Shown here: one piece after another, positions 25,305 to 35,401 of the stretch
Layout: each line of letters starts with the position of its first letter
How positions within the stretch are numbered: position 1 is the stretch's first letter
From: Microbacterium sp. A20
GTDB taxonomy: Bacteria; Actinomycetota; Actinomycetes; Actinomycetales; Microbacteriaceae
DNA: 64,000 nt
Reading direction: 5' to 3'
Assembly (NCBI RefSeq): GCF_004794515.1
Contig: NZ_SSDF01000084.1
Coordinates: forward strand, 62,001-126,000
The notes under the pieces: model-generated
Told to the model about the DNA's origin: nothing
Seen by the model: the letters and a program-made list of their open reading frames with translations, nothing else
Databases searched by the model: none
Program-made: the position numbers and the translations under genes

Positions 25305-25937
25305 ATGCGCGTTCACGTGGCCGACCACCCTCTCATCACTCACAAGCTCTCGGTGCTGCGCGACGCGCGTACCCCCTCGCCGGTGTTCCGGCAGTTGACG
25401 GAGGAGCTCGTCACGCTGCTCGCGTACGAGGCGACCCGCAACGTGAAGGTGAGCCCGATCGAGATCACCACGCCGGTCACGACGACCACAGGGGTCAAGA
25501 TCTCGGAGCCGCGCCCGATCGTGGTGCCCATCCTGCGGGCCGGCCTCGGCATGCTCGAAGGCCTCGTCAAGCTTCTTCCGACCGCCGAGGTCGGGTTCCT
25601 CGGAATGGTCCGCGACGAGACGACGTTCGAGCCCACGACCTACGCCGAGCGTCTCCCCGACGACCTCAGTGACCGTCAATGCTTCGCGATCGACCCGATG
25701 CTCGCCACCGGCGGCTCGCTCGCCGCAGCGATCCAGTTCCTGTTCGACCGCGGCGCGAAGGACGTCACCGCGATCTGCCTGCTGGGCACGCCCGAGGGTG
25801 TCGCCGCGATCGAGGCCATGGCCGGCGACCGCGATGTGACCCTTGTGCTCGGCGCACTCGACGAGCGTCTCGACGAGAAGGGCTACATCGTTCCCGGGCT
25901 CGGCGACGCGGGCGATCGCCTCTACGGCACGGTCTGA
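25305..25937 (+). CDS. upp: Uracil phosphoribosyltransferase
   Basis: A 210-residue salvage enzyme making UMP from uracil and PRPP. N-terminal [24 protein letters not shown] is typical. The PRPP loop is [18 protein letters not shown], and the uracil-binding C-terminus is [17 protein letters not shown]. Length matches the bacterial family. The ATG at 25305 gives the canonical start [11 protein letters not shown]. It ends at a run of 15-bp tandem repeats. Confidence 0.97.
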   Translation: MRVHVADHPLITHKLSVLRDARTPSPVFRQLTEELVTLLAYEATRNVKVSPIEITTPVTTTTGVKISEPRPIVVPILRAGLGMLEGLVKLLPTAEVGFLGMVRDETTFEPTTYAERLPDDLSDRQCFAIDPMLATGGSLAAAIQFLFDRGAKDVTAICLLGTPEGVAAIEAMAGDRDVTLVLGALDERLDEKGYIVPGLGDAGDRLYGTV

Positions 25938-25950
25938 CCCGACGCTGTCC

Positions 25951-26010
25951 CTCGCGCGGTCATGGGCTGCGCAGTCCTGGGCTGCGCGGTCATCGGCTGC
26001 GCGGTCATGG
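25951..26010. repeat. Four 15-bp tandem repeats in the upp/helicase gap
   Basis: Four units of about GCTGCGCGGTCATGG occupy 25951-26010, with one to three differences between copies. The last unit can also pair (TGCGCGGTC with GACCGCGCA at 26026-26034), giving a hairpin between the two convergent genes. The array probably terminates transcription, or is simple slippage DNA. Confidence 0.75.
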
Positions 26011-26038
26011 CCGCAGAGGCCGGCGGACCGCGCAATGC

Positions 26039-29000
26039 TCAGTCCGCTGCGCCGACCAGACGTGCGAAAGCGCTGAGGCGAGCGACCCCCTCCGGCGTAT
26101 ACGGAAGATCGTCGAGCAGCGCCGGCGAATGGATCAGGTAGGCGACCGCCTGAGCCCGCGAGATCGCCACGTTCAGTCGATTCTGCAGCAGGAGGAACTC
26201 CGGGCCGCGGGGTGCATCCCGCCCGCTGGAGGCCGCGAGCGACGTGATCGAGACGACCGCCTCCTTGCCTTGGAAGTTGTCCACCGTGCCGACCGGGACA
26301 TCGTGATACCCCGCCTCCGCGAGCGCATCGAGCACCAGCTGACGCTGCGCGTTGTACGGCGTGACCACGATGATGTCGGCGGGCACCAGCGGCCTCGCCG
26401 ACCGGGACGCGTCGTTGTCTGTGAAGGTGCGCCCGACCAGGTCGCGGACCAGCCGGACGACCTCCGCGGCCTCCTCGGGAGACTGCGTCGAGTTGCCACG
26501 ATGCCGCAGCGGGATCACGTGCAGGCCGGCGTCGATCCCGTCGACCGACCGCAGCTCGGTGCCGGGGGCTGACGCCAGCTGCCCGGCGTAGGCGAGCTTC
26601 GATACCGGGGCCGCGACGAACGGATGCATCCGCCAGGAGCGCGCCAGGAAATAGCCGTACTCCGGCCGCACGACCGGGTCGCCGTCCATCACCCACCCGA
26701 GCGCGGAGGCGTCGACCGGTTCGGGGTGGGCGCCCTGGCTCACCTGTGGAAGCTGCTGCGGATCTCCGAGGAGCAGGAGCCTCCTCGCACCGGCGGCGAC
26801 CGCGATGGTCGAGGCGAGCGAGAACTGACCGGCCTCGTCGATCACGAGCAGGTCGAGTCCGCCGCGGTCGACGCGCTGGGTGTTGCTGAAGTCCCAGGCC
26901 GTCCCGCCCACGACGGCACCCTCACCGGCGTGCTCGGAGAGGAACGACGCCATCCCGGTCTTCGGGATCGTCGTGTACGAGTGCTCCCCGTTCGGGTCTT
27001 TCGGGGCCTTGGCGACCTGAGCCGGTGCGACACCGTCGGCCACGACCCGCTCGAGCAGGGTCTCGATGATCGCGTGCGACTGCGCGACGACGCCGACCTT
27101 GAAGCCGTGCTCGTTCACGAGGCGCGCGATGACACGGGATCCCGTGTAGGTCTTCCCGGTTCCGGGAGGGCCCTGCACCGCGAGATAGCTGTCGTCGAGG
27201 TCGAGCACCCCGGACACGATCGCGTCGACCGTGTCGTCGCCGGCAGCGGTCAGCGGATTCCCCGACACGGTGCGCGGCGGAATCCGGCGGAGGATGTCGG
27301 TCGCGGCATCGTGCGGGAACCCCGGAGCTGCGGCATGCACCGCATCGGCCCACTCGTCGATCGCTCCCTGAAGAGACACGACACGCGGCGGCGCGGCTGG
27401 AGTGAGGGCGAGCGGCAGTTCGTCCCACGTCTGCCCCTGGACCGCCGATTCGGTGATGAGGTAACCGTCGTCGAGCACCTCCGCCACCGTGACGGTGTGC
27501 GGCACGTGCACTGCGCGCGAGGGGACCTCGGTGTCGAACGGCGCGGGAACACCGTAGAGCGCGAACGGCTGCGACCCGGCACCGAGAGTGGTGCCCGGTG
27601 ACACCTCGCCGCGGATCTCGACGTCGCGGGACATCACCCGGCGCCCCTCTCCGATGCTCCAGTCGCGACGGACCGTCGAGGAGGGGCGGTCGACGCGCAC
27701 CACGTCGCGCGTACCGTCCCACATCGTCACCGGCTCGCGCAGCCGCTGGAAATGCGACACCCAGAAGCTCTTCGCCTCGCGCGGGAAGTAGTCGATCGCG
27801 GCGGCGGCGAGGCGATGCACGAGCCCGTCGTCGCCCGCTTCGACGGCACGCTCGGCATCGGCGAGGAGCGCGACCGAGCGCGGCGACGGTTCGTAGATGA
27901 CCTCGTCGGCCTCGTCCGGCGGCGCCGGTGTGACGCCCTCTTTGCGTGCGATGTCGATCAGCCAGTTGCGCAGGCGCCTGGTCGACACGCAGTCGTAGCG
28001 GTTGTAGTCGGCGAGGTCTGCCAGCACCGCGTCGGCCCCGGCCTGCTCCCCCGCAGCCGCGAGCTCACGAGCCGCGACGTACTGCACGATCGAGTCGTCG
28101 CCCTTCTGCACGTCGCTGGTCCGCACGTCTTCGCCCATGTACAGCGGCTCAAGTTTCTTGATCGAGTACGAACGCGAACCGACGCGCACCGTCCGCAGCA
28201 CAAGCGGATACAGGTCGACGAACACGCCCTCGCGCAGCAGCCGATCCACCTCGCCCTCGCGCACACCATGCCGTGCTGCCATCGCCACCAGGTGCGAGGT
28301 CTCATAGGGCGCGTAGTGGTAGATGTGCATGCCGGGGTGGGCGATCCGGCGTGCATTCACGAAGTCGAGGAACGTCTCGAGCGCCCGCTTCTCGTCGGCG
28401 AAGGTGTGCGCCCACAGCGCCGAGTACTGGTCGGCGTTGTCGACCCAGCCGAAGAGGTAGTCGATGCCCCAGTGCCCTTCTCCGTCGGCGGCGGGCTCGG
28501 TGTAGAGAGGGTCTCCCTCGAAGTCGAAGAAGATGTCGCCGTGGCTGGGAAGCGGGAGGGTGTGGATCGCCGGTGCATAGTGCACGTCGTAGGTGGGCCG
28601 CCCCTCGGCATCGGCGAGCAGCTGCAGCCGCGCCTGGGCACGAAGGGTCTCGAACGTGTCGACATTCATGCCGGCCGGCGCCGCGGTAGCTTCGGCCAGG
28701 TCATCGATCGTCTCGATGCCGGATGCCCGCAGCCGCGCGCGCTGCACGGGACGCATCCGCGCCACCATCAGGAGATCCCGATGCGCGAGCACCTGCTCCT
28801 CGCAGGTCGCGCAGCGCCCGCAGGCCACGACCTGCAGATCGCCCCGATCGTCTCCCCAGGCGAGCGGCTCGCCGGTCGCCCCGTCGGGGATGCGACGGTC
28901 GGCGATGAGTGCCCGCAGCCGGGCCCGCCGCACCTGGAAGAGCGGGAGGAGGTCATCCACCTGATGCGTGCTGAGCGTGCCGTCGCCGAGGATGAGGTCG

Positions 29001-29509
29001 ACCTCATCGGACCGCGGGATGCCGAGCCGGTCGAGCTGGTCGACGTATGCCGCGAGCTGCATGAGGGCGGTGACGCGGGCCTTGCGTGCCAGCTTGGAGT
29101 CCTGGACGCGCCACCGGCCGTCGTCGTCCTTGCGGAGGAAGTCGGCGAAACCGACGAACTCGTCGGTGGCGAAGGCCGCCTGGAACACCACGAGCGCGTC
29201 GGAGCGCAACGCCCTGACCGTCTCGTCGATCGCGGCCGCCAGCGCCTCGGCATCGACCGACGACACCTTCTCGATGCGGTGCACGCGCGCATCACCGAGG
29301 TCGTGGATGTACCGGGCCAGCACATTCTGCTCGTGCACGTCGCCGAGTTCTGCGGCACGCTTCAGGGTCGCGTCTTCCGGCTCCTCGACGGCGGGCACCC
29401 GCCCCAGCTTCGCGTCGATGGCCCGACACCACGCGAACTCGCATTCGGCGGCCGCCTTGAGGTCGCTCGCGCTCCAGATGACGCGCTGCGCCTGAGTGTC
29501 GATCCGCAC
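26039..29509 (-). CDS. RecB-like nuclease fused to SF1 (Dna2/Upf1-like) helicase, TM0106 family
   Basis: A 1156-residue multidomain protein. Residues 1-250 resemble a RecB-type PD-(D/E)XK nuclease: WSASDLKAAAECEFAWC, then FADFLRKDDDGRWRVQDSKLA. A likely iron-sulfur set is Cys23, Cys28 and CGRCATC near 230. Residues 320-530 look like a DEDD exonuclease, with FFDFEGDP near 330 and a later YNRYDCVSTRRLRNWL. The C-terminal half is an SF1B helicase: Walker A GPPGTGKT near 781, DEAGQFS near 889, GDPQQLP near 917, and a last motif VDNFQGKEAVVSI. It probably processes DNA or RNA ends. A 100-base gap with repeats separates it from upp. Confidence 0.88.
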   Translation of the reverse strand: MRIDTQAQRVIWSASDLKAAAECEFAWCRAIDAKLGRVPAVEEPEDATLKRAAELGDVHEQNVLARYIHDLGDARVHRIEKVSSVDAEALAAAIDETVRALRSDALVVFQAAFATDEFVGFADFLRKDDDGRWRVQDSKLARKARVTALMQLAAYVDQLDRLGIPRSDEVDLILGDGTLSTHQVDDLLPLFQVRRARLRALIADRRIPDGATGEPLAWGDDRGDLQVVACGRCATCEEQVLAHRDLLMVARMRPVQRARLRASGIETIDDLAEATAAPAGMNVDTFETLRAQARLQLLADAEGRPTYDVHYAPAIHTLPLPSHGDIFFDFEGDPLYTEPAADGEGHWGIDYLFGWVDNADQYSALWAHTFADEKRALETFLDFVNARRIAHPGMHIYHYAPYETSHLVAMAARHGVREGEVDRLLREGVFVDLYPLVLRTVRVGSRSYSIKKLEPLYMGEDVRTSDVQKGDDSIVQYVAARELAAAGEQAGADAVLADLADYNRYDCVSTRRLRNWLIDIARKEGVTPAPPDEADEVIYEPSPRSVALLADAERAVEAGDDGLVHRLAAAAIDYFPREAKSFWVSHFQRLREPVTMWDGTRDVVRVDRPSSTVRRDWSIGEGRRVMSRDVEIRGEVSPGTTLGAGSQPFALYGVPAPFDTEVPSRAVHVPHTVTVAEVLDDGYLITESAVQGQTWDELPLALTPAAPPRVVSLQGAIDEWADAVHAAAPGFPHDAATDILRRIPPRTVSGNPLTAAGDDTVDAIVSGVLDLDDSYLAVQGPPGTGKTYTGSRVIARLVNEHGFKVGVVAQSHAIIETLLERVVADGVAPAQVAKAPKDPNGEHSYTTIPKTGMASFLSEHAGEGAVVGGTAWDFSNTQRVDRGGLDLLVIDEAGQFSLASTIAVAAGARRLLLLGDPQQLPQVSQGAHPEPVDASALGWVMDGDPVVRPEYGYFLARSWRMHPFVAAPVSKLAYAGQLASAPGTELRSVDGIDAGLHVIPLRHRGNSTQSPEEAAEVVRLVRDLVGRTFTDNDASRSARPLVPADIIVVTPYNAQRQLVLDALAEAGYHDVPVGTVDNFQGKEAVVSITSLAASSGRDAPRGPEFLLLQNRLNVAISRAQAVAYLIHSPALLDDLPYTPEGVARLSAFARLVGAAD

Positions 29510-29598
29510 GATGCTCCCGTTCTGTCGGATGCTTCGACACTATCCGCGACATCAGACACGACGCGAAGCGGAGCACTCCCGCAGAGGCGAGCGGGCGG

Positions 29599-30417
29599 TC
29601 AGCGCCACCAGCTGTCGTCCGGGGTCACCGGGAGGTGTCGCTTGTGCTGCGTGGCGAGGTACCGCGCCTCGATGCGACCGGCGACCTCGGGGTCGACCGA
29701 ACGCCCCTCGAGGAAGTCGTCGATCTGCTCGTAGGTGAGACCGAGTTCGTCCTCGTCGGCTCGACCGGGCTGGCCGTCGAGCAGGTCGGCCGTCGGCACC
29801 TTGAACGCGAGCCGATCCGGGGCGTCGAGGAACTGCAGGAGCGAGCGTCCCTGGCGTTTGGTGAGGCCGGACAGCGGGAGGATGTCGGCCGCGCCGTCGC
29901 CGAACTTCGTGTAGAAGCCCGTCACCGCCTCGGCCGCGTGGTCGGTGCCGATCACGAGAAGTCCGTCGTGGCCTGCGAGCGCGTACTGCGTGACCATCCG
30001 GACGCGCGCCTTGATGTTGCCGCGGTTGAAGTCGCTGATGTCGCTCGTGACCGCGAACTCGATGTCCTCCTCGACACCGTCGACGCCGTTCTGGATGTTG
30101 ACCTCGACAGAGGCGTCCGGGGCGATGAAGGCGAGCGCGGCCTGAGCATCGTCGGCATCGTGCTGCACGCGGTACGGCAGACGCACGGCGAGGAACTTCG
30201 CCTCGCCGCCCTCGGCCCGCACCCGCTCGACGGCGAGCTGGGCCAGGCGACCGGCCAGCGTCGAGTCCTGCCCGCCGGAGATGCCGAGCACGTAGCCCTT
30301 CGCTCCGGTCGTGCGCAGGTAGTCGGCGAGGAAACCGATGCGACGCTCGGTCTCGGCTTCGGGGTCGATCTCGGCCCTGACGCCGAGGTCCTCAGAGATC
30401 TGCTGCTGCAACGACAT
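29599..30417 (-). CDS. nadE: Ammonia-dependent NAD+ synthetase
   Basis: A 272-residue enzyme that amidates NaAD to NAD+ using ATP and ammonia. The PP-loop is [20 protein letters not shown]. The family segments [34 protein letters not shown] and [28 protein letters not shown] are all present. It has no glutaminase domain, so it is the short E. coli type. The start at 30417 ([12 protein letters not shown]) excludes an in-frame upstream extension that runs into unrelated sequence. Confidence 0.96.
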   Translation of the reverse strand: MSLQQQISEDLGVRAEIDPEAETERRIGFLADYLRTTGAKGYVLGISGGQDSTLAGRLAQLAVERVRAEGGEAKFLAVRLPYRVQHDADDAQAALAFIAPDASVEVNIQNGVDGVEEDIEFAVTSDISDFNRGNIKARVRMVTQYALAGHDGLLVIGTDHAAEAVTGFYTKFGDGAADILPLSGLTKRQGRSLLQFLDAPDRLAFKVPTADLLDGQPGRADEDELGLTYEQIDDFLEGRSVDPEVAGRIEARYLATQHKRHLPVTPDDSWWR

Positions 30418-30526
30418 GTGATCCTCCGCTCGTTTCCTGGACCCAGTATCTCCCTTCCGTGTTACGTCAGGGTGACGCCGCGGCGCTCGCATGCTCCTGT
30501 CAGTCTCGACCTGAGAGAATGTGGCA

Positions 30527-31084
30527 GTGAAACTTCTCGTCGCCGCGCTCGCATCCGAATTGTCCGCTTTCCCGGAGGAGCTCGACGGCTTCGACCGACT
30601 CGTGACCGGCCCCGGCAAGCTTCAGGCGACGTACGCCCTCACGCGTGCTCTCGACGCCAAGGTCTATGACGAGATCGTGGTCGTCGGCACCGCGGGCGCG
30701 ATCGATCCCGATCTCGAGGCGACCGTCCACGAGGTCGGCACGGCGTTCCAGCACGACGTCACCGACCTCGACGGCGTCGCCGGTCAGCACGTCTCGCTGC
30801 CGGCGCGCGTCAGCACCGGGCACGACGGCGTCCTGATCGCCACCGGTGACCACTTCGTCGAGGACGCCGAGGTCACCGCTGTGATCCGCCCATCGGGAGC
30901 GGCGCTGGTCGACATGGAGACCTACGCCTACATCTGGGTCGCCGGCCAGTTCGGCGTGCCCATCCGCGTGTTCCGCGCCGTGTCCGACCAGGCCGAGGAC
31001 GGCGCGTTGACCGACTGGCGCGAGGCCGTCGCCCGTTGCAGCGTGCAACTGCGCGATTTCATCCGCGCTGAGTACGGGGTCTGA
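30527..31084 (+). CDS. PNP/MTAN family nucleosidase
   Basis: A 185-residue protein of the PNP_UDP_1 fold. [14 protein letters not shown] begins it, [18 protein letters not shown] and [26 protein letters not shown] follow, and [35 protein letters not shown] contains the ribose-binding Met-Glu and the catalytic-type Asp of SDQAE. It is shorter than E. coli MTAN (about 230). It probably cleaves a purine or related N-glycosidic bond. GTG 30527 is preferred; a GTG at 30521 is also in frame. Confidence 0.82.
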   Translation: MKLLVAALASELSAFPEELDGFDRLVTGPGKLQATYALTRALDAKVYDEIVVVGTAGAIDPDLEATVHEVGTAFQHDVTDLDGVAGQHVSLPARVSTGHDGVLIATGDHFVEDAEVTAVIRPSGAALVDMETYAYIWVAGQFGVPIRVFRAVSDQAEDGALTDWREAVARCSVQLRDFIRAEYGV

Positions 31085-31129
31085 AACGGCGGAGCGCGTC
31101 AGCTTGCACCTCGGCGCGCGGACCTCGGT

Positions 31130-34126
31130 TCAGCGCGCCTCGATGATGCTCGGACCGTTCGGCAGCGCCCGGACCGTGAGCTGAGCCGGGATCTGCTCCT
31201 GCATGGCCTCGACGTGACTGATGACTCCGACCGTCCTGCCGCCCTGGCGCAGTTCGTCGAGCGTGCGCATGGCCACATCGAGCGTGTCGCCGTCGAGCGA
31301 TCCGAATCCCTCGTCGATGAAGAGCGTGTCGAGACGGATGCCGCCGGCCCGCGCCGTCACCACCTCGGCGAGGCCGAGTGCAAGCGCGAGCGACGTGAGG
31401 AAGGTCTCACCCCCGGACAGTGACTGCGGCGGCCGCGTCTGCCCCGTGAAGGCGTCGGAGACCACGATCCCGAGCCCCGAGGCGGCCCCTCGAGCCGCGA
31501 GCGCATCGGAGTGCTGCAGCTGGTAGCGGCCGGTCGACATGTCGTGCAGCCGCCGGTTCGCCGCTTCGACGATCTCTTCCAGCTCGGCCGCGAGGACGAA
31601 TGTCTCGAGCGTCATCTTGCGGGTGTTGGCTCCGCGCCCGGCGATCGTGTCGGCGAGGTTCTGCAAGACCTCGAACGCAGCCGCATCTTCGGCGGTGCGC
31701 GCGTGCTCGGCGGCGGCGGAATCGATCAGGCTCCCGAGGCGTTCGGCGGTACCCGCAGCTCGGGCCGCCGCGTCGACCGCGTCGGTCCAGGTCGTGCGGG
31801 CTGCCACCGAAGCCTCCTCGACGGGAGTGACGTCGATCGGCTCTTCGGGGAGCGTCCGCAACTCCAGGTCGAAGAGGATCGCTCGCTCTTTCTCCCGCTG
31901 CACGGCATGCTCGCCGATCCGCTGGTCGAGAGCCTCCTGCGCCGTTGCCGACCGAAGAGCGTGCTCGGCGGCAGTCGCATCGTCGAACGGCGAGTCGGCG
32001 AGCGCCGCATCCCGCTCGGCCTCCGCTTCGGCGAGCGCCTGCGCCCTCCGCAGACGTTCGGCGGTCGCCTGGGCGACCGCCCGGGCGGCAGAGATCCGTG
32101 CGGCCATGTCGGCAAGGCGCTCGGCGACCGTGTCGAACGTGCCTCGCGCCTCGGTGATCAGCTCGCGGGCCTCCGCGCTCCGCTGCCGCAGCAGAGCGTG
32201 CTGCTCCCGCGCATGAGCGAGGGCCGCCACGCTCTCGGTCTTCTCGGCGTCGAGCTGTGCGACCCGGTCGACGAGCTCACTCAGTCGCGTGTCGAGCGCC
32301 TTCTGTTCGTCGGCGGCGGCGAGGCTCCGCGCGTGCGCCGCCGCAGCCGCTTCATACTCCGTGTCGGCCTGCTCGATGTCCCGCTCATCGGCGCGCGCGG
32401 TGGCGGCCGCCAGCTCGGCGCGCAGGGTCGACGACACCGAGGAGAGTTCACGCTCCCGCTGCGCCGCGACGTCTCGGGCATTCTCCGCTTCGGCGATGTC
32501 TTCGGGTGAGACGGGATCGGCGTGCGTGGCAGGAGCCGGATGCTCGAGTGAACCGCAGACAGGACACGGCTGGTCGGCACGCAGGCTCGACGCGAGTTCG
32601 CCGGACATCCCGTCGATCCGACGCTGGCGCAGCTGTGCGAGGTTCGTCTGCGCGGTGGCGTGCACGGCGGTGGCGTCGGCGAGCTCGACCTCGGTCAAGG
32701 CCAGCGCCGTCTGTAGCCGCTGCGCCTCGCGGGCAGCCGTCCGTCGCGCGTCCGCTTCCTCCTGGGCCGCTCGGGCATCGCCCGCCCGGTCGGCGAGGCG
32801 GCGCTTCTGATCGCGTTCCGCCGTCAGCGCGGTGATCGCGGAGGGGAGGTCTGTGCGCTCCGCCTCTCCGGCTTCGAGACGCGCGGTCGCCGCGGCTACG
32901 GCCTCCTCGGCGGACAGCAGCTCGGCCTCGAGCGCTGGCACCTGCCCCTCGAGCTCACGCGCCCGCTCCCAGGATCCGCTCTCCCTGGTGCGGTCGGCCA
33001 CCCAGGCCTCGAGGTCGCCGTCGACGGAGACCTCGTACGCCTCCCACACCCCTCGTGCCCGCTGCTCGTCTTCGGACGCGCGGGCGAGCGCCGTCTGCGC
33101 GCGGGCCGCGGCAGTGATCGTCGACCGCACCGCCTCAGCGGCACGCGCGGCCGCGAACTCGGCACGGGCAGCATCGATCGACGGCGCCTCGGCATCCAGC
33201 CGCTCCAGCGCTGCCCGGGCGCGATCGCGTTCCCGCTGGGCGTGCTGCTCTTCTCGCACCGTGGCGAGCGCCGCGTCGGCATCAGCCGCACGCTTCTCCG
33301 CCTCCGCCCGTTCCGAGGCTCGGCGCTCCGCCCGATAGTCGGCACGCGCCCTCGCGCGCCGGAGGGCTTCGAGGCGATCGTCGACCGGCTGGGGTCCGGA
33401 CGCCGCCGTGTCGTCGGCCGGCGCTGTCCCGTCGTCGGAGTCGCCGAAGAGCCCGCTCGCCACCACGAGCTGCTCGGCCTCGTCGATACGCGCATTCACC
33501 GTCGCGAGCCGGGCACCGAGTGTCTGTTCCGCCTCCCGGCGACGCTCGTCGAAACGCGCCTGCACGTCTTCGAACCGCTGCGTGCCGAACAGTCGCCGCA
33601 ACAGTGCCTGGCGGTCTCTGCTGCCCGCGAGCAGGAACTCGGAGAATCGGTTCTGCGCGAGCAGGATCACCTGGAGGAACTGCTCGCGACTGAGCTGCAG
33701 GATCTCGTCGAGCTCGTTCCCCACATCGACCGCCCGAGCGGCACGACCGATCCAACCGGCGTCGGTCCACTCGTCGAGGGCGACGGCCGATGCCTGCTTG
33801 GTCATGCCGCCACCGCGTTTGGCAGGACGCAGGTACTCCGGCGAGCGTGTCACGCGGAAGCGGCCCGCCGGAGTGCTGAACTCGACCACCACCTCCGACG
33901 GATCATCGGGCTCGCAGTGATCGCTGCGCAGCCGCTTCTCGCCGCCGTCGTAGCGAGGCACGCCGCCGTAGAGCCCGAAGCACACGGCGTCGAGGATGCT
34001 CGATTTGCCGGCCCCCGTGCGGCCGGCGATCAGGAAGATGCCGTCGTCGGCGAAGGCATCGAAGTCGACGACCTGCCGCGAACGGAAGGGACCGAAGCCC
34101 TCGACCTCCAGGCGATGGAGACGCAT
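31130..34126 (-). CDS. sbcC: SbcC exonuclease subunit (SMC-like ATPase)
   Basis: A 998-residue Rad50-like protein. N-terminal Walker A is AGRTGAGKSSILDAVCFGLYG. Two very long coiled-coil arms rich in Ala/Arg/Glu flank a zinc hook CPVCGSLEHP near residue 520. C-terminal signature LSGGETFLTSLALALGLAE and Walker B LFIDEGFGSLD complete the split ATPase head. With SbcD it opens hairpins and protein-blocked ends in double-stranded DNA. Its ATG at 34126 directly abuts the sbcD stop (TAG at 34127-34129). Confidence 0.96.
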   Translation of the reverse strand: MRLHRLEVEGFGPFRSRQVVDFDAFADDGIFLIAGRTGAGKSSILDAVCFGLYGGVPRYDGGEKRLRSDHCEPDDPSEVVVEFSTPAGRFRVTRSPEYLRPAKRGGGMTKQASAVALDEWTDAGWIGRAARAVDVGNELDEILQLSREQFLQVILLAQNRFSEFLLAGSRDRQALLRRLFGTQRFEDVQARFDERRREAEQTLGARLATVNARIDEAEQLVVASGLFGDSDDGTAPADDTAASGPQPVDDRLEALRRARARADYRAERRASERAEAEKRAADADAALATVREEQHAQRERDRARAALERLDAEAPSIDAARAEFAAARAAEAVRSTITAAARAQTALARASEDEQRARGVWEAYEVSVDGDLEAWVADRTRESGSWERARELEGQVPALEAELLSAEEAVAAATARLEAGEAERTDLPSAITALTAERDQKRRLADRAGDARAAQEEADARRTAAREAQRLQTALALTEVELADATAVHATAQTNLAQLRQRRIDGMSGELASSLRADQPCPVCGSLEHPAPATHADPVSPEDIAEAENARDVAAQRERELSSVSSTLRAELAAATARADERDIEQADTEYEAAAAAHARSLAAADEQKALDTRLSELVDRVAQLDAEKTESVAALAHAREQHALLRQRSAEARELITEARGTFDTVAERLADMAARISAARAVAQATAERLRRAQALAEAEAERDAALADSPFDDATAAEHALRSATAQEALDQRIGEHAVQREKERAILFDLELRTLPEEPIDVTPVEEASVAARTTWTDAVDAAARAAGTAERLGSLIDSAAAEHARTAEDAAAFEVLQNLADTIAGRGANTRKMTLETFVLAAELEEIVEAANRRLHDMSTGRYQLQHSDALAARGAASGLGIVVSDAFTGQTRPPQSLSGGETFLTSLALALGLAEVVTARAGGIRLDTLFIDEGFGSLDGDTLDVAMRTLDELRQGGRTVGVISHVEAMQEQIPAQLTVRALPNGPSIIEAR

Positions 34127-35296
34127 CTAGACGAGTGCCTCCGCGCGCACGCGCTCATCGAGCACCGCGCGGATCAGTTCGTGCTCGACTGCGGTGGGCC
34201 CACGACCTGCCCGCACGTGCTCGAGGAACGCCTCGATACGGTCGGCGTCGGTGACGGCGGTGCGCAGCCGCTGCACGTACGACTTCTCTTCCACCTCGGC
34301 GACAGCCGCCGGCTGATGCTGCACCATCGCGCAGTGGGGATAGCTCTCCCGCAGACGCCGCATCGGCTCGGACTGCGGCACCGCATCCGTGTAGACGGCG
34401 CAGACCCAGTCGTCGGCGTGCTCGGCGACCATGTCGGCTGCGAGGATCTCTTCGAGCGAGCCCGTGAGCGTGACGAGTCGACGCGGGACGGGCAGCTCGA
34501 GCCACTCGACTGCGGCGAGTCCCTCGGCATCGAGCTCGACCAGCCAGGATCCGCGCGGCTTGTGCTGCTCGCCGAAACTGTAGTGCAGCGGAGCGCCGGC
34601 GTACCGGACGCGCTCGCTGATCTGCTGCCGCCCGTGGATGTGTCCGAGCGCGACGTAGTCGGGGCCGTCGAAGACGCTCAGCGGCACGACGTCGAGTCCG
34701 CCCTGGCGCACCTCGCGCTCGAGGCCGGCGGTCGCGTCGACACCCGCCGCGAAGCAGTGCGCGATCGCCACCGAACGCCCCTCGTGCTCGCGCATACTGG
34801 CGCGGACCAGATCCATCGCGTGAGCCATGGTCTGCGCCTGCGTACGCAGCTGCCGCCCCGAGCTGTCGCCCTCGGGCCAGTGCTGACGGACGATCGCCGG
34901 TTCGAGATAGGGGATGCCGAAGAAGTGCACCGGCCCCTCGGCGTCGGCGATGGTGACCGGCAGACCGACCGCGAGCGGATCGGTGAGCACGTGGATGCCC
35001 TCGCGGAGCAGACGGGCCTGGAAGCCGAGCCGCGCGGCCGAGTCGTGGTTGCCGCTCGTGACGATGACGCGGGCGCCCGTCTCGTGCAGTGACACCAGAG
35101 CATCGCCGAGCAGCGTGTAGGCGGCGCCCGAGGGGGTCGCGGAGTCGAAGACGTCGCCCGCGACGACGACCACGTCGACCTCGTTCTCGCGAACCTGCTC
35201 CGTGAGCGCCCCGAGCACCTCGGCGAGCGCGTCCATGGTCGAGTTGCCATGGAACGTCCGGCCGATGTGCCAGTCGGAGGTGTGCAGGATTCGCAT
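34127..35296 (-). CDS. sbcD: SbcD exonuclease subunit (Mre11-like)
   Basis: A 389-residue metallophosphoesterase. All phosphoesterase motifs are present: LHTSDWHIGR, VVVAGDVFDSATPS, VTSGNHDSAARL, IAHCF and YVALGHIHGRQQ. The C-terminal part is the SbcD capping domain that touches SbcC. It provides the Mn2+-dependent nuclease of the SbcCD complex. The ATG at 35296 is used; a GTG two codons upstream is also possible. An 8-bp hairpin (35316-35336) lies in its leader. Confidence 0.96.
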   Translation of the reverse strand: MRILHTSDWHIGRTFHGNSTMDALAEVLGALTEQVRENEVDVVVVAGDVFDSATPSGAAYTLLGDALVSLHETGARVIVTSGNHDSAARLGFQARLLREGIHVLTDPLAVGLPVTIADAEGPVHFFGIPYLEPAIVRQHWPEGDSSGRQLRTQAQTMAHAMDLVRASMREHEGRSVAIAHCFAAGVDATAGLEREVRQGGLDVVPLSVFDGPDYVALGHIHGRQQISERVRYAGAPLHYSFGEQHKPRGSWLVELDAEGLAAVEWLELPVPRRLVTLTGSLEEILAADMVAEHADDWVCAVYTDAVPQSEPMRRLRESYPHCAMVQHQPAAVAEVEEKSYVQRLRTAVTDADRIEAFLEHVRAGRGPTAVEHELIRAVLDERVRAEALV

Positions 35297-35315
35297 ACTC
35301 ACACGGTACGAACAC

Positions 35316-35336
35316 CCTCGGACATTACGTCCGAGG
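35316..35336. promoter_or_regulatory. 8-bp hairpin upstream of sbcD
   Basis: CCTCGGAC (35316-35323) and GTCCGAGG (35329-35336) pair around ATTAC, about 20 bases before the sbcD start. It may be an operator or a leader hairpin. It does not match the actinobacterial LexA box I know. Confidence 0.4.
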
Positions 35337-35339
35337 CGT

Positions 35340-35401
35340 GCCGCGGCATCCGTTCCCCGGGGCGGGAATCAGGCGATCTGCGCCCGGACGGATGCCGCGG
35401 C
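35340..35401. terminator. 14-bp inverted repeat after the DHA2 exporter
   Basis: GCCGCGGCATCCGT (35340-35353) is perfectly complementary to ACGGATGCCGCGGC (35388-35401), with a 34-base spacer that itself contains CCCCGGGG. It follows the exporter stop at 35408 on the minus strand and is probably its terminator, without a U tract. Confidence 0.6.

Noticed and set aside
25951..26010. CRISPR array
   Set aside because: The 15-bp units are contiguous with no spacers, and there are no cas genes nearby.
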